NCBI GenBank assembly: GCA_934555865.1
Contig: CAKTFI010000061.1
Coordinates: forward strand, 1-6,352
Direction of reading: 5' to 3'
DNA length: 6,352 nt
Origin: an uncultured Christensenellaceae bacterium
GTDB taxonomy: Bacteria > Bacillota > Clostridia > Christensenellales > Christensenellaceae
In this document: positions 1-5,743 of the stretch, one piece after another
How positions within the stretch are numbered: position 1 is the first letter of the stretch
How the letters are laid out: every line of letters begins with the position of its first letter
Notes under the pieces: model-generated
The model's database searches: none
What the model saw: only the letters and a program-made list of their open reading frames with translations
What the model was told of the DNA's origin: nothing
Position numbers and translations under genes: made by a program

Positions 1-378
1 GCACACGACTTCATCTCACGCCTGCCGGACGGGTATGACACGATGCTCACGAGCAACGGCGCGAACCTCTCGCAGGGACAGCGGCAGCTGCTGTCCATCG
101 CGCGCGCGGCGGTGGCCGACCCGCCGGTGATGATCTTGGACGAAGCGACCTCCTCCATCGACACACGGACGGAGGCGCTGGTGCAGCGCGGTATGGATTC
201 GCTCATGCATGGGCGGACGGTGTTCGTTATCGCGCACCGTTTGTCCACCGTCAAGAATTCGGATGTCATCATGGTGCTGGAACAGGGCCGCATCATCGAG
301 CGCGGCAACCACGAAAAGCTCATCGCGGAAAAGGGCAAGTATTATCAGCTGTATACCGGCGCGTTTGAGTTGGAATAA
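1..378 (+). CDS. ABC exporter subunit, C-terminal nucleotide-binding domain (5' partial)
   Basis: The open frame enters from the left edge and gives the last 125 residues of an ABC ATPase of the multidrug/lipid exporter type. In order it shows the signature LSQGQRQ (variant of LSGGQ, about residue 23), Walker B ending VMILDEATSSID with the catalytic glutamate and D-loop, and the H-loop VIAHRLST. The tail, ending YYQLYTGAFELE, is typical of the second subunit of heterodimeric exporters. All visible catalytic motifs are canonical, so this subunit should hydrolyse ATP at the inner face of the membrane. The Walker A motif and the membrane domain lie outside the window. Transcription should end at the hairpin 12 bases downstream. 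What it exports cannot be read from this part. Family assignment is secure; the heterodimer role is inference. Confidence 0.95.
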   Translation, partial: AHDFISRLPDGYDTMLTSNGANLSQGQRQLLSIARAAVADPPVMILDEATSSIDTRTEALVQRGMDSLMHGRTVFVIAHRLSTVKNSDVIMVLEQGRIIERGNHEKLIAEKGKYYQLYTGAFELE

Positions 379-390
379 AAAACGGCAAAC

Positions 391-422
391 AAAAAACGGA
401 AGCAGGTCGCTTCCGTTTTTTT
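391..422. terminator. Bidirectional rho-independent terminator
   Basis: The arms CGGAAGC (397-403) and GCTTCCG (409-415) enclose a 5-base loop. An A-run on the left (391-396) and a T-run on the right (416-422) mean the hairpin is followed by a U-tract on either strand. It lies between the stop of the ABC gene (+) and the stop of ribU (-), which converge here, so it plausibly ends both transcripts. Confidence 0.9.
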
Positions 423-444
423 GCTGCAAAGATTTCCCGGCGCA

Positions 445-1101
445 TCAAAGGACGCCTTTCAGCACGAGCACAAAGAAGATGCAGGTGAGCAGCAGGAGCA
501 GGGAGATGAGCGTCAAGCCGATCTTGCGGCTGCGCGCGATCTGCGGGGCCGCCTCCTTCTGCGGCTCGATGAGGTTCGCCCGGCGCAGGGCGCGGACGAC
601 CGGCTTGTAGATGAGCAGCGTGAGCGCGGTGTTGAGTCCGCCCTTCAGCAGGTTGAACGGCAAAAAGGCGGGCAGCAGCAGCGCGGCGACGGCTTCCCGA
701 GGGTATCCCATGTAGATTGGCGTGATCAGGTAGTTCCACAGGATCATGAGGGCAGTCATAGCGACCGTCCCGCTGCACAGCCCGAGGACGGCGCCCTTAA
801 GCGTGTGATGCTTTTTATAGATCCAGGCGGCAGTACAGGCAAAACTGCAGCTCGCAAGCAGGTTCATGGCGAAGCCGATGAGGCCGGTGTCACTCAGTGT
901 CAGCATCTCGACCAGGGAAACGAGCGCGGAAAGGCAGAAGGAAGCCAGCGGGCCGAACAAAAATCCGCCGATGGTGAGCACGACATCCTTGGGTTCGTAT
1001 TTCAAAAACAGAACGACGGGGATGCGCAGCAAGGCGACCGCCGCATAGGCGAGCGCACAGAGCATGGCGAGCATGGTGAGTTTTTTAGTCTTACTATTCA
1101 T
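445..1101 (-). CDS. ribU: Riboflavin ECF transporter substrate-binding subunit RibU
   Basis: This 218-residue, very hydrophobic membrane protein has the features of the S component of the energy-coupling-factor riboflavin transporter, which binds riboflavin and works with a shared EcfA/EcfA'/EcfT module encoded elsewhere. Visible RibU-like traits are the lysine-rich N-terminus MNSKTKK, the segment KYEPKDVV after helix 1, and the central stretch around WNYLITPIYMG followed by LPFNLLKGGLNT. The ATG at 1101 is chosen because AGAGGTG lies 6 bases upstream; longer in-frame starts run into the leader terminator. An FMN riboswitch immediately upstream independently supports the flavin assignment. 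After the usual six-helix core, a polar linker (about residues 175-190) leads to an extra hydrophobic C-terminal segment (about 193-215), longer than the RibU proteins I know. The family call is strong. Confidence 0.93.
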   Translation of the reverse strand: MNSKTKKLTMLAMLCALAYAAVALLRIPVVLFLKYEPKDVVLTIGGFLFGPLASFCLSALVSLVEMLTLSDTGLIGFAMNLLASCSFACTAAWIYKKHHTLKGAVLGLCSGTVAMTALMILWNYLITPIYMGYPREAVAALLLPAFLPFNLLKGGLNTALTLLIYKPVVRALRRANLIEPQKEAAPQIARSRKIGLTLISLLLLLTCIFFVLVLKGVL

Positions 1102-1120
1102 ACAAAACACCTCTTTTTTG

Positions 1121-1164
1121 GAAAATAGAAAACACCCGAACACAGAAACTGTCTTTCGGGTGTT
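1121..1164 (-). terminator. Terminator hairpin, expression platform of the FMN riboswitch
   Basis: On the minus strand, AACACCCGAA (1164-1155) pairs perfectly with TTCGGGTGTT (1140-1131). An inner ACAG/CTGT stem closes the loop, and a T-rich stretch (TTTTCTATTTT) follows. It sits between the aptamer and the ribU ribosome binding site. By the known logic of Gram-positive FMN riboswitches, FMN binding should favour this hairpin and stop transcription before ribU. I did not identify the antiterminator pairing with certainty. Confidence 0.85.
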
Positions 1165-1200
1165 GTGCGAGGGCGCGCCAAACCGGTCGCCCATATGGCA

Positions 1201-1316
1201 TCTTCTTTCATCCAGACTGTAACTGTTGGTTTTGGAATTACACCAAATCGGCGCGGCCCAAGGGTCGCTGCTCGCGGACTATACCGCCAATCGGGAATTT
1301 CACCCTGCCCTGAAGA
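1201..1316 (-). promoter_or_regulatory. FMN riboswitch (RFN element) aptamer
   Basis: Read on the minus strand, the element starts TCTTCAGGGCAGGGTGAAAT and continues through a GGCGGTATAGTCCGCGAGC block. It then runs through TTTGGTGTAATTCCAAAACC and AACAGTTACAGTCTGGATG, and ends GAAGA. These are the conserved RFN blocks in the correct order. The P1 stem closes as TCTTC (1316-1312) with GAAGA (1205-1201). The aptamer binds FMN and controls riboflavin genes; here it precedes ribU by about 100 bases, with a terminator hairpin between them. The distal variable stem (about 1240-1275) is GC-rich. The identification is from conserved sequence, not from a covariance search. Confidence 0.96.
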
Positions 1317-1347
1317 CATGTTTTGTATGTTTGTCGTTTTCGAACAT

Positions 1348-1376
1348 AGTATAGGAGATGCGGAAGGATTTGTCAA
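1348..1376 (-). promoter_or_regulatory. Sigma-A-type promoter of the FMN riboswitch-ribU unit
   Basis: On the minus strand there is a perfect -35 TTGACA (1376-1371), a 17-base spacer and a -10 TATACT (1353-1348). The predicted start near 1341 is about 25 bases before the aptamer. The -35 box overlaps the TGA stop codon of the upstream esterase gene (1375-1373), so ribU has its own promoter despite being codirectional with the esterase. Confidence 0.88.
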
Positions 1377-2128
1377 TCCCCGGCGGGCGGCTGCACGAGA
1401 AAGCGGATGGCGCGGATGTGCCGGTCCGGCACGCCATAGCCGTGCTTGCCGTTCGTCCATTCGAACAGCACATTTTCCTCACCGAACATGGGGCCGAGCA
1501 GGCGAGCCGTTTCCTCATAGCAAGCCTTGTTGGACAAAAACAGGGGGTTACGGGTGCGAATCTCTCCCTTTCCGAGGGAAAGATATATCCGCCCCGGCTG
1601 GGGAAAAGAGCCCGCCGCCGCGGTGTGACGCAGATACGCGAGCCACCCCGGATACCAAAGCGACCCGGAAATGCTAGCGCAGCGCCCAAAGAGCGCGGAA
1701 GAGGGGGTGAGGTAGGTCGTGAGCGTGGAAACACCCGCCAGCGAATAGCCGAGGAAGATCGTATCCGCCCGGCCGCCGCAGCCGTACTGCCGCTGCAAAT
1801 ACGGGTGGATCTGCGCCTGCAAGTGGCCAAAATACGCCTCGGCACCGCCAGAAAAATGTCTGCCCGGCAGGCAATCCGCGGGCCAGGGGGAATAGGCATC
1901 GTCCCAGTGTGAGACCACAGCGGAGGCGAGCAGGAATGGCGGCAGCTCCCCGCGGCGCACCTCTCCTTCCAAAGTCTGCATAATCTGCCGGATGAGTTGC
2001 TCTGTCCCCAGGGAATCCTCCCATTCGCCGGAAAGGTAAATGCACAAAGGCACCGGCCCGGGGACGGGCGGCGCATAGACGATGAGCGGCATAGCCGCGA
2101 TGGAAATGGTTTGTATGTTTCCTCTCAT
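1373..2128 (-). CDS. Alpha/beta hydrolase, putative esterase (Fes/IroE/esterase-D-like)
   Basis: This 251-residue protein has the layout of a serine esterase. A strand ending IFLGYSLAG (nucleophile Ser about residue 129 in a GxSxxG elbow) is followed by a segment SISGSLWYPG typical of esterase-D/enterochelin-esterase relatives. Next comes a strand YLSLGKGE, where the acid residue is expected, and then a late histidine in NGKHGYG (about residue 229). No signal peptide or membrane segment is visible, so it is probably cytoplasmic. The start at 2128 is chosen because GAGG lies 7 bases upstream; an in-frame ATG at 2206 has no ribosome binding site and adds non-homologous-looking sequence. No siderophore gene is nearby, so a role in siderophore hydrolysis is not supported. 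The substrate is unknown. No terminator follows it; its transcript could run into the ribU leader. Confidence 0.85.
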   Translation of the reverse strand: MRGNIQTISIAAMPLIVYAPPVPGPVPLCIYLSGEWEDSLGTEQLIRQIMQTLEGEVRRGELPPFLLASAVVSHWDDAYSPWPADCLPGRHFSGGAEAYFGHLQAQIHPYLQRQYGCGGRADTIFLGYSLAGVSTLTTYLTPSSALFGRCASISGSLWYPGWLAYLRHTAAAGSFPQPGRIYLSLGKGEIRTRNPLFLSNKACYEETARLLGPMFGEENVLFEWTNGKHGYGVPDRHIRAIRFLVQPPAGD

Positions 2129-2235
2129 AGAAAAACCTCGACAGCAGGGATGAAAACCACGAGCAGGGCCTTGCAACCTTGGGGCGTAGGGGCTGAATGC
2201 ATCCATATCCGGCCCGCGTCCCGCCCGATAAACCC

Positions 2236-2264
2236 ATTTTCCTATTCTTAAAAGGACTTGTCAA
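2236..2264 (-). promoter_or_regulatory. Possible promoter for the esterase gene
   Basis: On the minus strand, TTGACA (2264-2259) is followed after 17 bases by GAAAAT (2241-2236), a 4/6 match to the -10 consensus in a locally AT-rich patch. It would give a leader of about 100 bases before the ATG at 2128. I recognise no riboswitch in that leader. The -35 is perfect but the -10 is weak, so this is tentative. Confidence 0.45.
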
Positions 2265-2441
2265 GGCTTGGCTGCGCCGGAAAACACTGTTTGCCGCTTG
2301 CCACGGCAGTTGGAGCGCCCTCTTTCGATGTATCTGGCCGGGTATCGCCGCGAAGGCGCTGTGCCCAGGGGGGGGAGAAGCGCTTTCTCTCCCCGGCGCT
2401 CGTAAGTGAAGTATGACATCTGCCCCAGTGTGAAAAACATC
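2265..2441. other. Intergenic stretch of unknown content with a G-run hairpin
   Basis: This is the unexplained part of the 574-base gap between the esterase and flotillin genes. I see no convincing coding region: the short open frames on both strands lack ribosome binding sites and recognisable sequence. The one clear structure is a 10-pair stem-loop at 2370-2394 (GGGGGGAGAA / TTCTCTCCCC, one G-U pair, 5-base loop). It begins within a run of eight G (2368-2375). It is not followed by a T-run on either strand, so it is not a standard terminator. Confidence 0.4.
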
Positions 2442-2469
2442 TTGACTTTTTGAAAGGATTTTGTATAAT
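2442..2469 (+). promoter_or_regulatory. Promoter of the riboswitch-flotillin transcript
   Basis: A -35 of TTGACT (2442-2447), a 16-base spacer and a perfect -10 TATAAT (2464-2469) predict a start near 2476, exactly at the beginning of the riboswitch P1 stem. The tight fit between promoter and aptamer supports both calls. Confidence 0.88.
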
Positions 2470-2475
2470 AATGTT

Positions 2476-2566
2476 CAAAGGGAGTAGCTGACATCGAAAG
2501 ATGAATTCGAAATCGTCAACTCGGCAGTTTTCCGACTGCTCGTATCGAATGAAGCAGCAAGACTTT
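2476..2566 (+). promoter_or_regulatory. yybP-ykoY-type riboswitch (probable Mn2+ sensor)
   Basis: The leader has the hallmark blocks of the yybP-ykoY family in order. First comes AAAGGGAGTAG (2477-2487), where the L1 loop consensus is GGGGAGUAG. Next is a CATC-GAAA-GATG hairpin (2492-2503), the block ATCGTCAAC (2512-2520) and a GCAGT/ACTGC stem (2524-2539). Last is the 3' L3 block AGCAAGACTTTT (2556-2567), resembling AGCAAGACC-UUU. The P1 stem forms between AAAG (2477-2480) and CTTT (2563-2566). The known family binds Mn2+ across the L1-L3 docking and turns genes on by preventing a terminator. The 3' P1 strand here lies inside the left arm of the following terminator, which fits that on-switch. 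Identification is from remembered consensus; the second helix is less canonical, and metal specificity is inferred. Confidence 0.8.
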
Positions 2567-2602
2567 TATTGTGGAAGGTGTCCGCGGTAAAAGTCTTTTT
2601 TT
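2559..2602 (+). terminator. Riboswitch-controlled terminator in the flotillin leader
   Basis: AAGACTTTTATTGTGG (2559-2574) pairs along all 16 positions (three G-U pairs) with CCGCGGTAAAAGTCTT (2582-2597). It has a 7-base loop and a T-run to 2602. The left arm includes the 3' strand of the aptamer P1 helix (2563-2566), so aptamer closure and terminator formation exclude each other: ligand binding should allow read-through into the flotillin gene. Confidence 0.9.
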
Positions 2603-2624
2603 ATACCTGCCGCAATATCTTCAA

Positions 2625-2632
2625 AAGGAGGT
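2625..2632 (+). other. Orphan Shine-Dalgarno sequence in the flotillin leader
   Basis: AAGGAGGT is a perfect match to the anti-Shine-Dalgarno end of 16S rRNA, but no ATG, GTG or TTG follows at a useful distance. Seven bases after GGAGG there is only an ATT (2639). The real flotillin ribosome binding site (AGGAG, 2691-2695) is 60 bases further on. It may be a ribosome docking or mRNA-stabilising site, or the relic of a lost leader peptide; the sequence does not decide. Confidence 0.5.
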
Positions 2633-2702
2633 CAAAAAATTCCGCGGCAAACAACAGTTGAAAGTTTTAGGAAACAAAAAAGAATAAAAAAGGAGAAAGA
2701 AT

Positions 2703-4160
2703 ATGGAAATCGGAACTATTGGTGCAGTGCTGGGCGGCATCGTCGTCCTCGTCATCCTCTGCATGGGCTATGTCAAAGCGCCGCCGGATCAGGCATACAT
2801 CATTTCCGGCCTGCGCAAGCATTCCCGCGTCGTCATCGGGCGGGCAAGCGTCAAAGTGCCGTTCTTGGAGCGGCTGGATAAATTAAACCTTCGCCTGATG
2901 CCGGTCGACATCAAGACCTCAACGGCGGTGCCGACAGCCGACTATATCAACATCAATGTCGACGCGGCAGTCAATGTGAAGATCAGCAACGAGGCGGATA
3001 AATTGCAATTGGCAGCGCAGAACTTCTTGAACCAGCCGACGGACTATATCGCCCGCGTGGCCAGAGAGGTGCTGGAAGGTAACATGCGCGAGATCGTCGG
3101 CCGCATGAACCTGCAGGAAATGGTGAGTGACCGGCAGAAATTTGCCGAACTAGTCAAGGAAAACGCCGGTCCGGACCTCGCGGCCATGGGGCTTGATGTC
3201 GTGAGCTTCAATGTGCAGAACTTTACGGATTCCAACGGGATCATCGGGGATCTGGGCATTGACAATGTGACCAAGATCAAGAAGAACGCGGCGATCGCCA
3301 AGGCGGAAAGCGAGCGCGACATCAGCGTTGCGCAGGCAGCGGCCAACAAGGAAGCGAACGACGCGCGCGTCAAGGCGGAAACCGAGATCGCGATCAAGAA
3401 CAACGAGATGACCATCCGCAAGGCGGAGCTCAAGAAGATGGCGGACATCAAGATGGCGGAAGCCGATGCCGCCTATGAGATCCAGCAGCAGGAGCAGCGC
3501 AAGACCATCGAGATTACCTCGGCAAACGCGGACATCGCCAAGCGCGAAAAGGAAGCGGAGCTGGCCGAGCGCGAGATCGAGCTGGCGGAAAAGAAGCTGG
3601 ACGCGGAAGTCAAAAAGACGGCGGACGCGGAAAAGTACAAGGCGCAGCAGATCGCCGAGGCGGAGATGATCGCGCGGCAGCGTGAAGCCGACGCCAAGCG
3701 CTATGAGGCGGAACAGGCGGCGCTCGCAAAGCGCGCCGAGGCCGATGCGCTCAAGTACGCGATGGAGCAGGAGGCGCAGGGTATCCGCGCCAAGGGTCTG
3801 GCCGAAGCGGAGGCCATCCAAAAGAAGGCGGAAGCGCAGAAGATCATGGGCGAAGCCTCGATCTTGGAAATGTACCTCCAGGCGCTGCCGGAAGTGGTCA
3901 AGAACGCCGCGCTGCCGCTCGCGAAGACGGACAAGATCGTTATGTATGGCACGGGCAATGCGGCCAAGCTGACGGGCGATGTGATGCGGACGGCTTCGCA
4001 GGTGAGCGAAGGCATCCGCGAGGCGACGGGCATCGACCTGCCGGCCGTGCTCTCCGGTGTTGTCGGCGGAAAGCTCGCGGCCGAAGCGGCTGCCAAGCCT
4101 GCCGCGGCACAGGAAGCTCCGGCAGAACAGCCTGCACCGGCGGAAGCACCGCAGGCATAA
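2703..4160 (+). CDS. Flotillin family (SPFH/Band 7) membrane scaffold protein, FloT/YuaG-like
   Basis: This 485-residue protein has the full flotillin order. An N-terminal hydrophobic anchor (about residues 5-24) is followed by an SPFH domain (about 25-190). Then comes a long alanine/glutamate/lysine coiled coil (about 195-375) rich in EAE, AEA and KAE repeats. Near 376 the conserved C-terminal block begins GEASILEMYLQALPEVV and continues to IVMYGTGNAAKL. The tail from about 455 is a low-complexity Ala/Pro/Glu stretch. Length and architecture match FloT (about 500) rather than the shorter FloA. Flotillins oligomerise at the membrane and organise fluid or ordered microdomains. The ATG at 2703 follows AGGAG by 7 bases. 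The gene stands alone between a leader riboswitch and a terminator; no NfeD partner gene is adjacent. The function of the riboswitch link is inference. Confidence 0.95.
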   Translation: MEIGTIGAVLGGIVVLVILCMGYVKAPPDQAYIISGLRKHSRVVIGRASVKVPFLERLDKLNLRLMPVDIKTSTAVPTADYININVDAAVNVKISNEADKLQLAAQNFLNQPTDYIARVAREVLEGNMREIVGRMNLQEMVSDRQKFAELVKENAGPDLAAMGLDVVSFNVQNFTDSNGIIGDLGIDNVTKIKKNAAIAKAESERDISVAQAAANKEANDARVKAETEIAIKNNEMTIRKAELKKMADIKMAEADAAYEIQQQEQRKTIEITSANADIAKREKEAELAEREIELAEKKLDAEVKKTADAEKYKAQQIAEAEMIARQREADAKRYEAEQAALAKRAEADALKYAMEQEAQGIRAKGLAEAEAIQKKAEAQKIMGEASILEMYLQALPEVVKNAALPLAKTDKIVMYGTGNAAKLTGDVMRTASQVSEGIREATGIDLPAVLSGVVGGKLAAEAAAKPAAAQEAPAEQPAPAEAPQA

Positions 4161-4184
4161 CACGAAAGCGACAAAAACGGGAAG

Positions 4185-4215
4185 CGAGCTTGCCTTCGGG
4201 CAGGCTCGTTTTTTT
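4185..4215 (+). terminator. Rho-independent terminator after the flotillin gene
   Basis: CGAGCTTGCC (4185-4194) pairs with GGCAGGCTCG (4199-4208) with a single G-U pair around a stable TTCG tetraloop, followed by seven T. It begins 24 bases after the stop codon, making the flotillin a single-gene transcript. Confidence 0.93.
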
Positions 4216-4241
4216 GTGCCAAAACAAACCTGCGGCGCACT

Positions 4242-4270
4242 TTGACGCGGCGGCGCGTCTGCGCTATACT
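4242..4270 (+). promoter_or_regulatory. Promoter of the YbaK-family gene
   Basis: TTGACG (4242-4247) and TATACT (4265-4270) are separated by 17 bases, giving a predicted start near 4277 and a short leader of about 30 bases with no visible regulatory structure. It lies just after the flotillin terminator, so the downstream gene is independently transcribed. Confidence 0.82.
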
Positions 4271-4306
4271 ATAGGAAAAATTTTCAAAAGAAGAAGGAAG
4301 GAAACG

Positions 4307-4795
4307 ATGGCAATCGAACAGGCAAGAGAAGATCTGAGGCGCTGGGGCGCGGCGGAACGCATTTTGGAGCTGCCCGAATCCAGCGCGACGGTAGAGCTGG
4401 CGGCAAAGGCGCTGCACTGCCTTCCCGCGCATATCGCAAAGACGCTGGCATTCCGCGCAAAGGAGCAGGTGCTGCTCATCGTCATGGCCGGAGACGCCCG
4501 GGTGGACAACAAAAAGTATAAGGCGCGGTTTGGGGCGAAGGCGGCGATGCTCCCCTATGATCAGACGGAAGAAGCGGTGGGGCATGCCCCAGGCGGCGTG
4601 TGCCCGTTTGGCCGAAAGGCGGGGATCCCGGTCTATCTGGATGTCTCGCTGCGGCGCTTTTCCACGGTCTACCCCGCCTGCGGGTCGGCCAACAGCGCCA
4701 TCGCCCTCACGATCCCGGAGCTGGAGCGCTATGCCGAGGCCGCGGACTGGGTGGATGTCTGCAAGGACTGGCAGGAGGCGGCGCCCGAACCGTAA
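4307..4795 (+). CDS. YbaK/EbsC family aminoacyl-tRNA deacylase (editing domain protein)
   Basis: This 162-residue stand-alone editing domain of the YbaK/ProX superfamily removes wrongly attached amino acids from tRNA in the cytoplasm. Visible family marks are a lysine in HIAKTL (Lys45), in the position of the essential YbaK lysine, and a D-NKKYKARFG segment (67-76). They also include the glycine-rich GHAPGGVCPFG block (92-102) and the late YPACGSANS block (122-130). The ATG at 4307 is chosen over an upstream in-frame ATG (4190) because that one lies inside the flotillin terminator, whereas GGAAGG sits 5 bases before 4307 and a promoter precedes it. Length fits stand-alone YbaK (about 160). 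Which misacylated tRNA it clears (for example Cys- or Ala-tRNAPro) cannot be told. It is a single gene, converging on the LysR gene. Confidence 0.92.
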   Translation: MAIEQAREDLRRWGAAERILELPESSATVELAAKALHCLPAHIAKTLAFRAKEQVLLIVMAGDARVDNKKYKARFGAKAAMLPYDQTEEAVGHAPGGVCPFGRKAGIPVYLDVSLRRFSTVYPACGSANSAIALTIPELERYAEAADWVDVCKDWQEAAPEP

Positions 4796-4807
4796 GGCCG
4801 GAGACCG

Positions 4808-5689
4808 TCAGCGCAGATCGTCCCGCTGCCGCAGGTGCTCGATGAAGATCTGCGAGACAGGCGAGAGATAGGCCGCCTTGTCGTAGACCAGCACAATGTC
4901 GGAGGAGAGGCTCGCCTCGTCGATCTCACAGGAGACGGTCTGGGGGTTTTTGCAGAGGGAGAGGGCGGACTGGGGGACGACCCCGACGCCCAGCCCCTGG
5001 TCGGCCAGATAGAGCACCGTGCGGGCATCGTCGCACTTGCAGAGGACGGACATGTGCTGATGCTGGGCGCGCAGGCGGTCCTGCAGGACCTGCTCCCACC
5101 GGCGATAGAGCAGAAGCGGGTGGGCGCACAGCGCCGAAAGAGAGATCCGTGCAGGCGGCGCGTCCGGGAAAAAGTGGGCGCTGCCCACCGCGAAGAGGGA
5201 TTCCTTTTGCAGCGGCAGGCAGCATAGGCCGATTTCTGCAAAGGGCGTGCGGACGATCGCGATCTCGATGAACCCGGCGTGCAGCCGTTCCAAGATCTCA
5301 TAGGTATTCCCTTCAAAAAGCTCCAGATGCGTGCGGGGATAGGTCCTGTGAAAGTCGGTGAGCCAGGGGACGAGGGCGGTGCTGCTGACCGAGGAGACCG
5401 CGCCGAGGCGCAGCGTGCCCTGCACGCCCTCGAGCGCGTCCTGCACCTCGCGCTCTGCCGCGTCGCATAGGGAAAGGATGGTTCGGGCACGCTCATAGAA
5501 GAGGCGGCCGGGCTGCGTGAGCTTGATCTTGCGGGGGCCGCGCTCGAACAGCGGACAGCCGAGTTCCTCCTCCAATTGGTGGAGCTGCGCGCTGAGCGGC
5601 GGCTGCGAGATGTGGAGCCGGCGGGCGGCGCCCGAAATATTGCCCGCCTCGACGACGGCGGTGAAATAGCGGAGCTGCTTGAAATCCAT
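4808..5689 (-). CDS. LysR-type transcriptional regulator
   Basis: This 293-residue protein has the usual LysR length and layout. An N-terminal winged helix-turn-helix (about residues 1-60) starts MDFKQLRYFTAVVEAGNIS and contains AARRLHISQPPLSAQLHQLE, with LFERG and LTQPG following. A linker helix then leads to a periplasmic-binding-protein-like effector domain (about 90-293) that begins GTLRLGAVSS and includes LADQGLGVGVVPQSA. The ATG at 5689 follows AGAGGA by 5 bases. The gene is divergent from the ABC exporter gene starting at 5804, with 114 AT-rich bases between them, the classic position for a LysR protein controlling itself and its neighbour. The effector cannot be read from sequence. 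It ends 12 bases from the convergent YbaK-family gene, with no terminator visible in between. Confidence 0.95.
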   Translation of the reverse strand: MDFKQLRYFTAVVEAGNISGAARRLHISQPPLSAQLHQLEEELGCPLFERGPRKIKLTQPGRLFYERARTILSLCDAAEREVQDALEGVQGTLRLGAVSSVSSTALVPWLTDFHRTYPRTHLELFEGNTYEILERLHAGFIEIAIVRTPFAEIGLCCLPLQKESLFAVGSAHFFPDAPPARISLSALCAHPLLLYRRWEQVLQDRLRAQHQHMSVLCKCDDARTVLYLADQGLGVGVVPQSALSLCKNPQTVSCEIDEASLSSDIVLVYDKAAYLSPVSQIFIEHLRQRDDLR

Positions 5690-5712
5690 AAAAGTCCTCT
5701 AACTATACATAG

Positions 5713-5733
5713 AAAATATAGATTCCATATTTT
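5713..5733. promoter_or_regulatory. Candidate LysR operator, inverted repeat
   Basis: AAAATAT (5713-5719) and ATATTTT (5727-5733) form a perfect 7-base inverted repeat around 7 bases, and T5717 and A5729 satisfy the T-N11-A LysR box. A second, shorter inverted repeat (CATAT-N8-ATATG, 5746-5763) lies closer to the exporter promoter, as expected for an activation site. The region is so AT-rich that such repeats could arise by chance; the LysR location is what makes it credible. Confidence 0.45.
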
Positions 5734-5743
5734 TTAGATATTT

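Noticed and set aside
421..1128. A 235-codon open frame on the plus strand
   Set aside because: It lies antisense to ribU and crosses the terminator; its product is low-complexity Gln/Glu/Arg-rich. The RibU reading has family motifs and a riboswitch.
1321..2120. The 11-base word TTTGTATGTTT occurs near 1322-1332 and 2110-2120
   Set aside because: Two copies on the same strand, one in the ribU leader and one in the esterase N-terminal codons, with no shared flanks; probably chance.
2197..2494. Short open frames on both strands in the esterase-flotillin gap
   Set aside because: None has a suitable ribosome binding site or recognisable sequence, and one (minus strand, 2248-2478) starts inside the flotillin promoter.
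2582..2647. CCGCGG present in the terminator arm and again at 2642-2647, possible alternative pairing
   Set aside because: The second copy is transcribed after the terminator decision point, so it cannot act as an antiterminator; the palindrome is short.
2639..2860. An ORF starting at ATT after the orphan Shine-Dalgarno
   Set aside because: It runs out of frame into the flotillin and encodes Arg/His-rich nonsense; ATT starts are very rare. The Shine-Dalgarno was kept as a separate observation.
3150..4163. A 337-codon open frame on the minus strand
   Set aside because: It is the antisense of the flotillin coiled-coil region, where GC-rich Lys/Glu/Ala codons leave few stops on the other strand. 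Its product is Arg/Leu/His-rich with no recognisable domain and no ribosome binding site.
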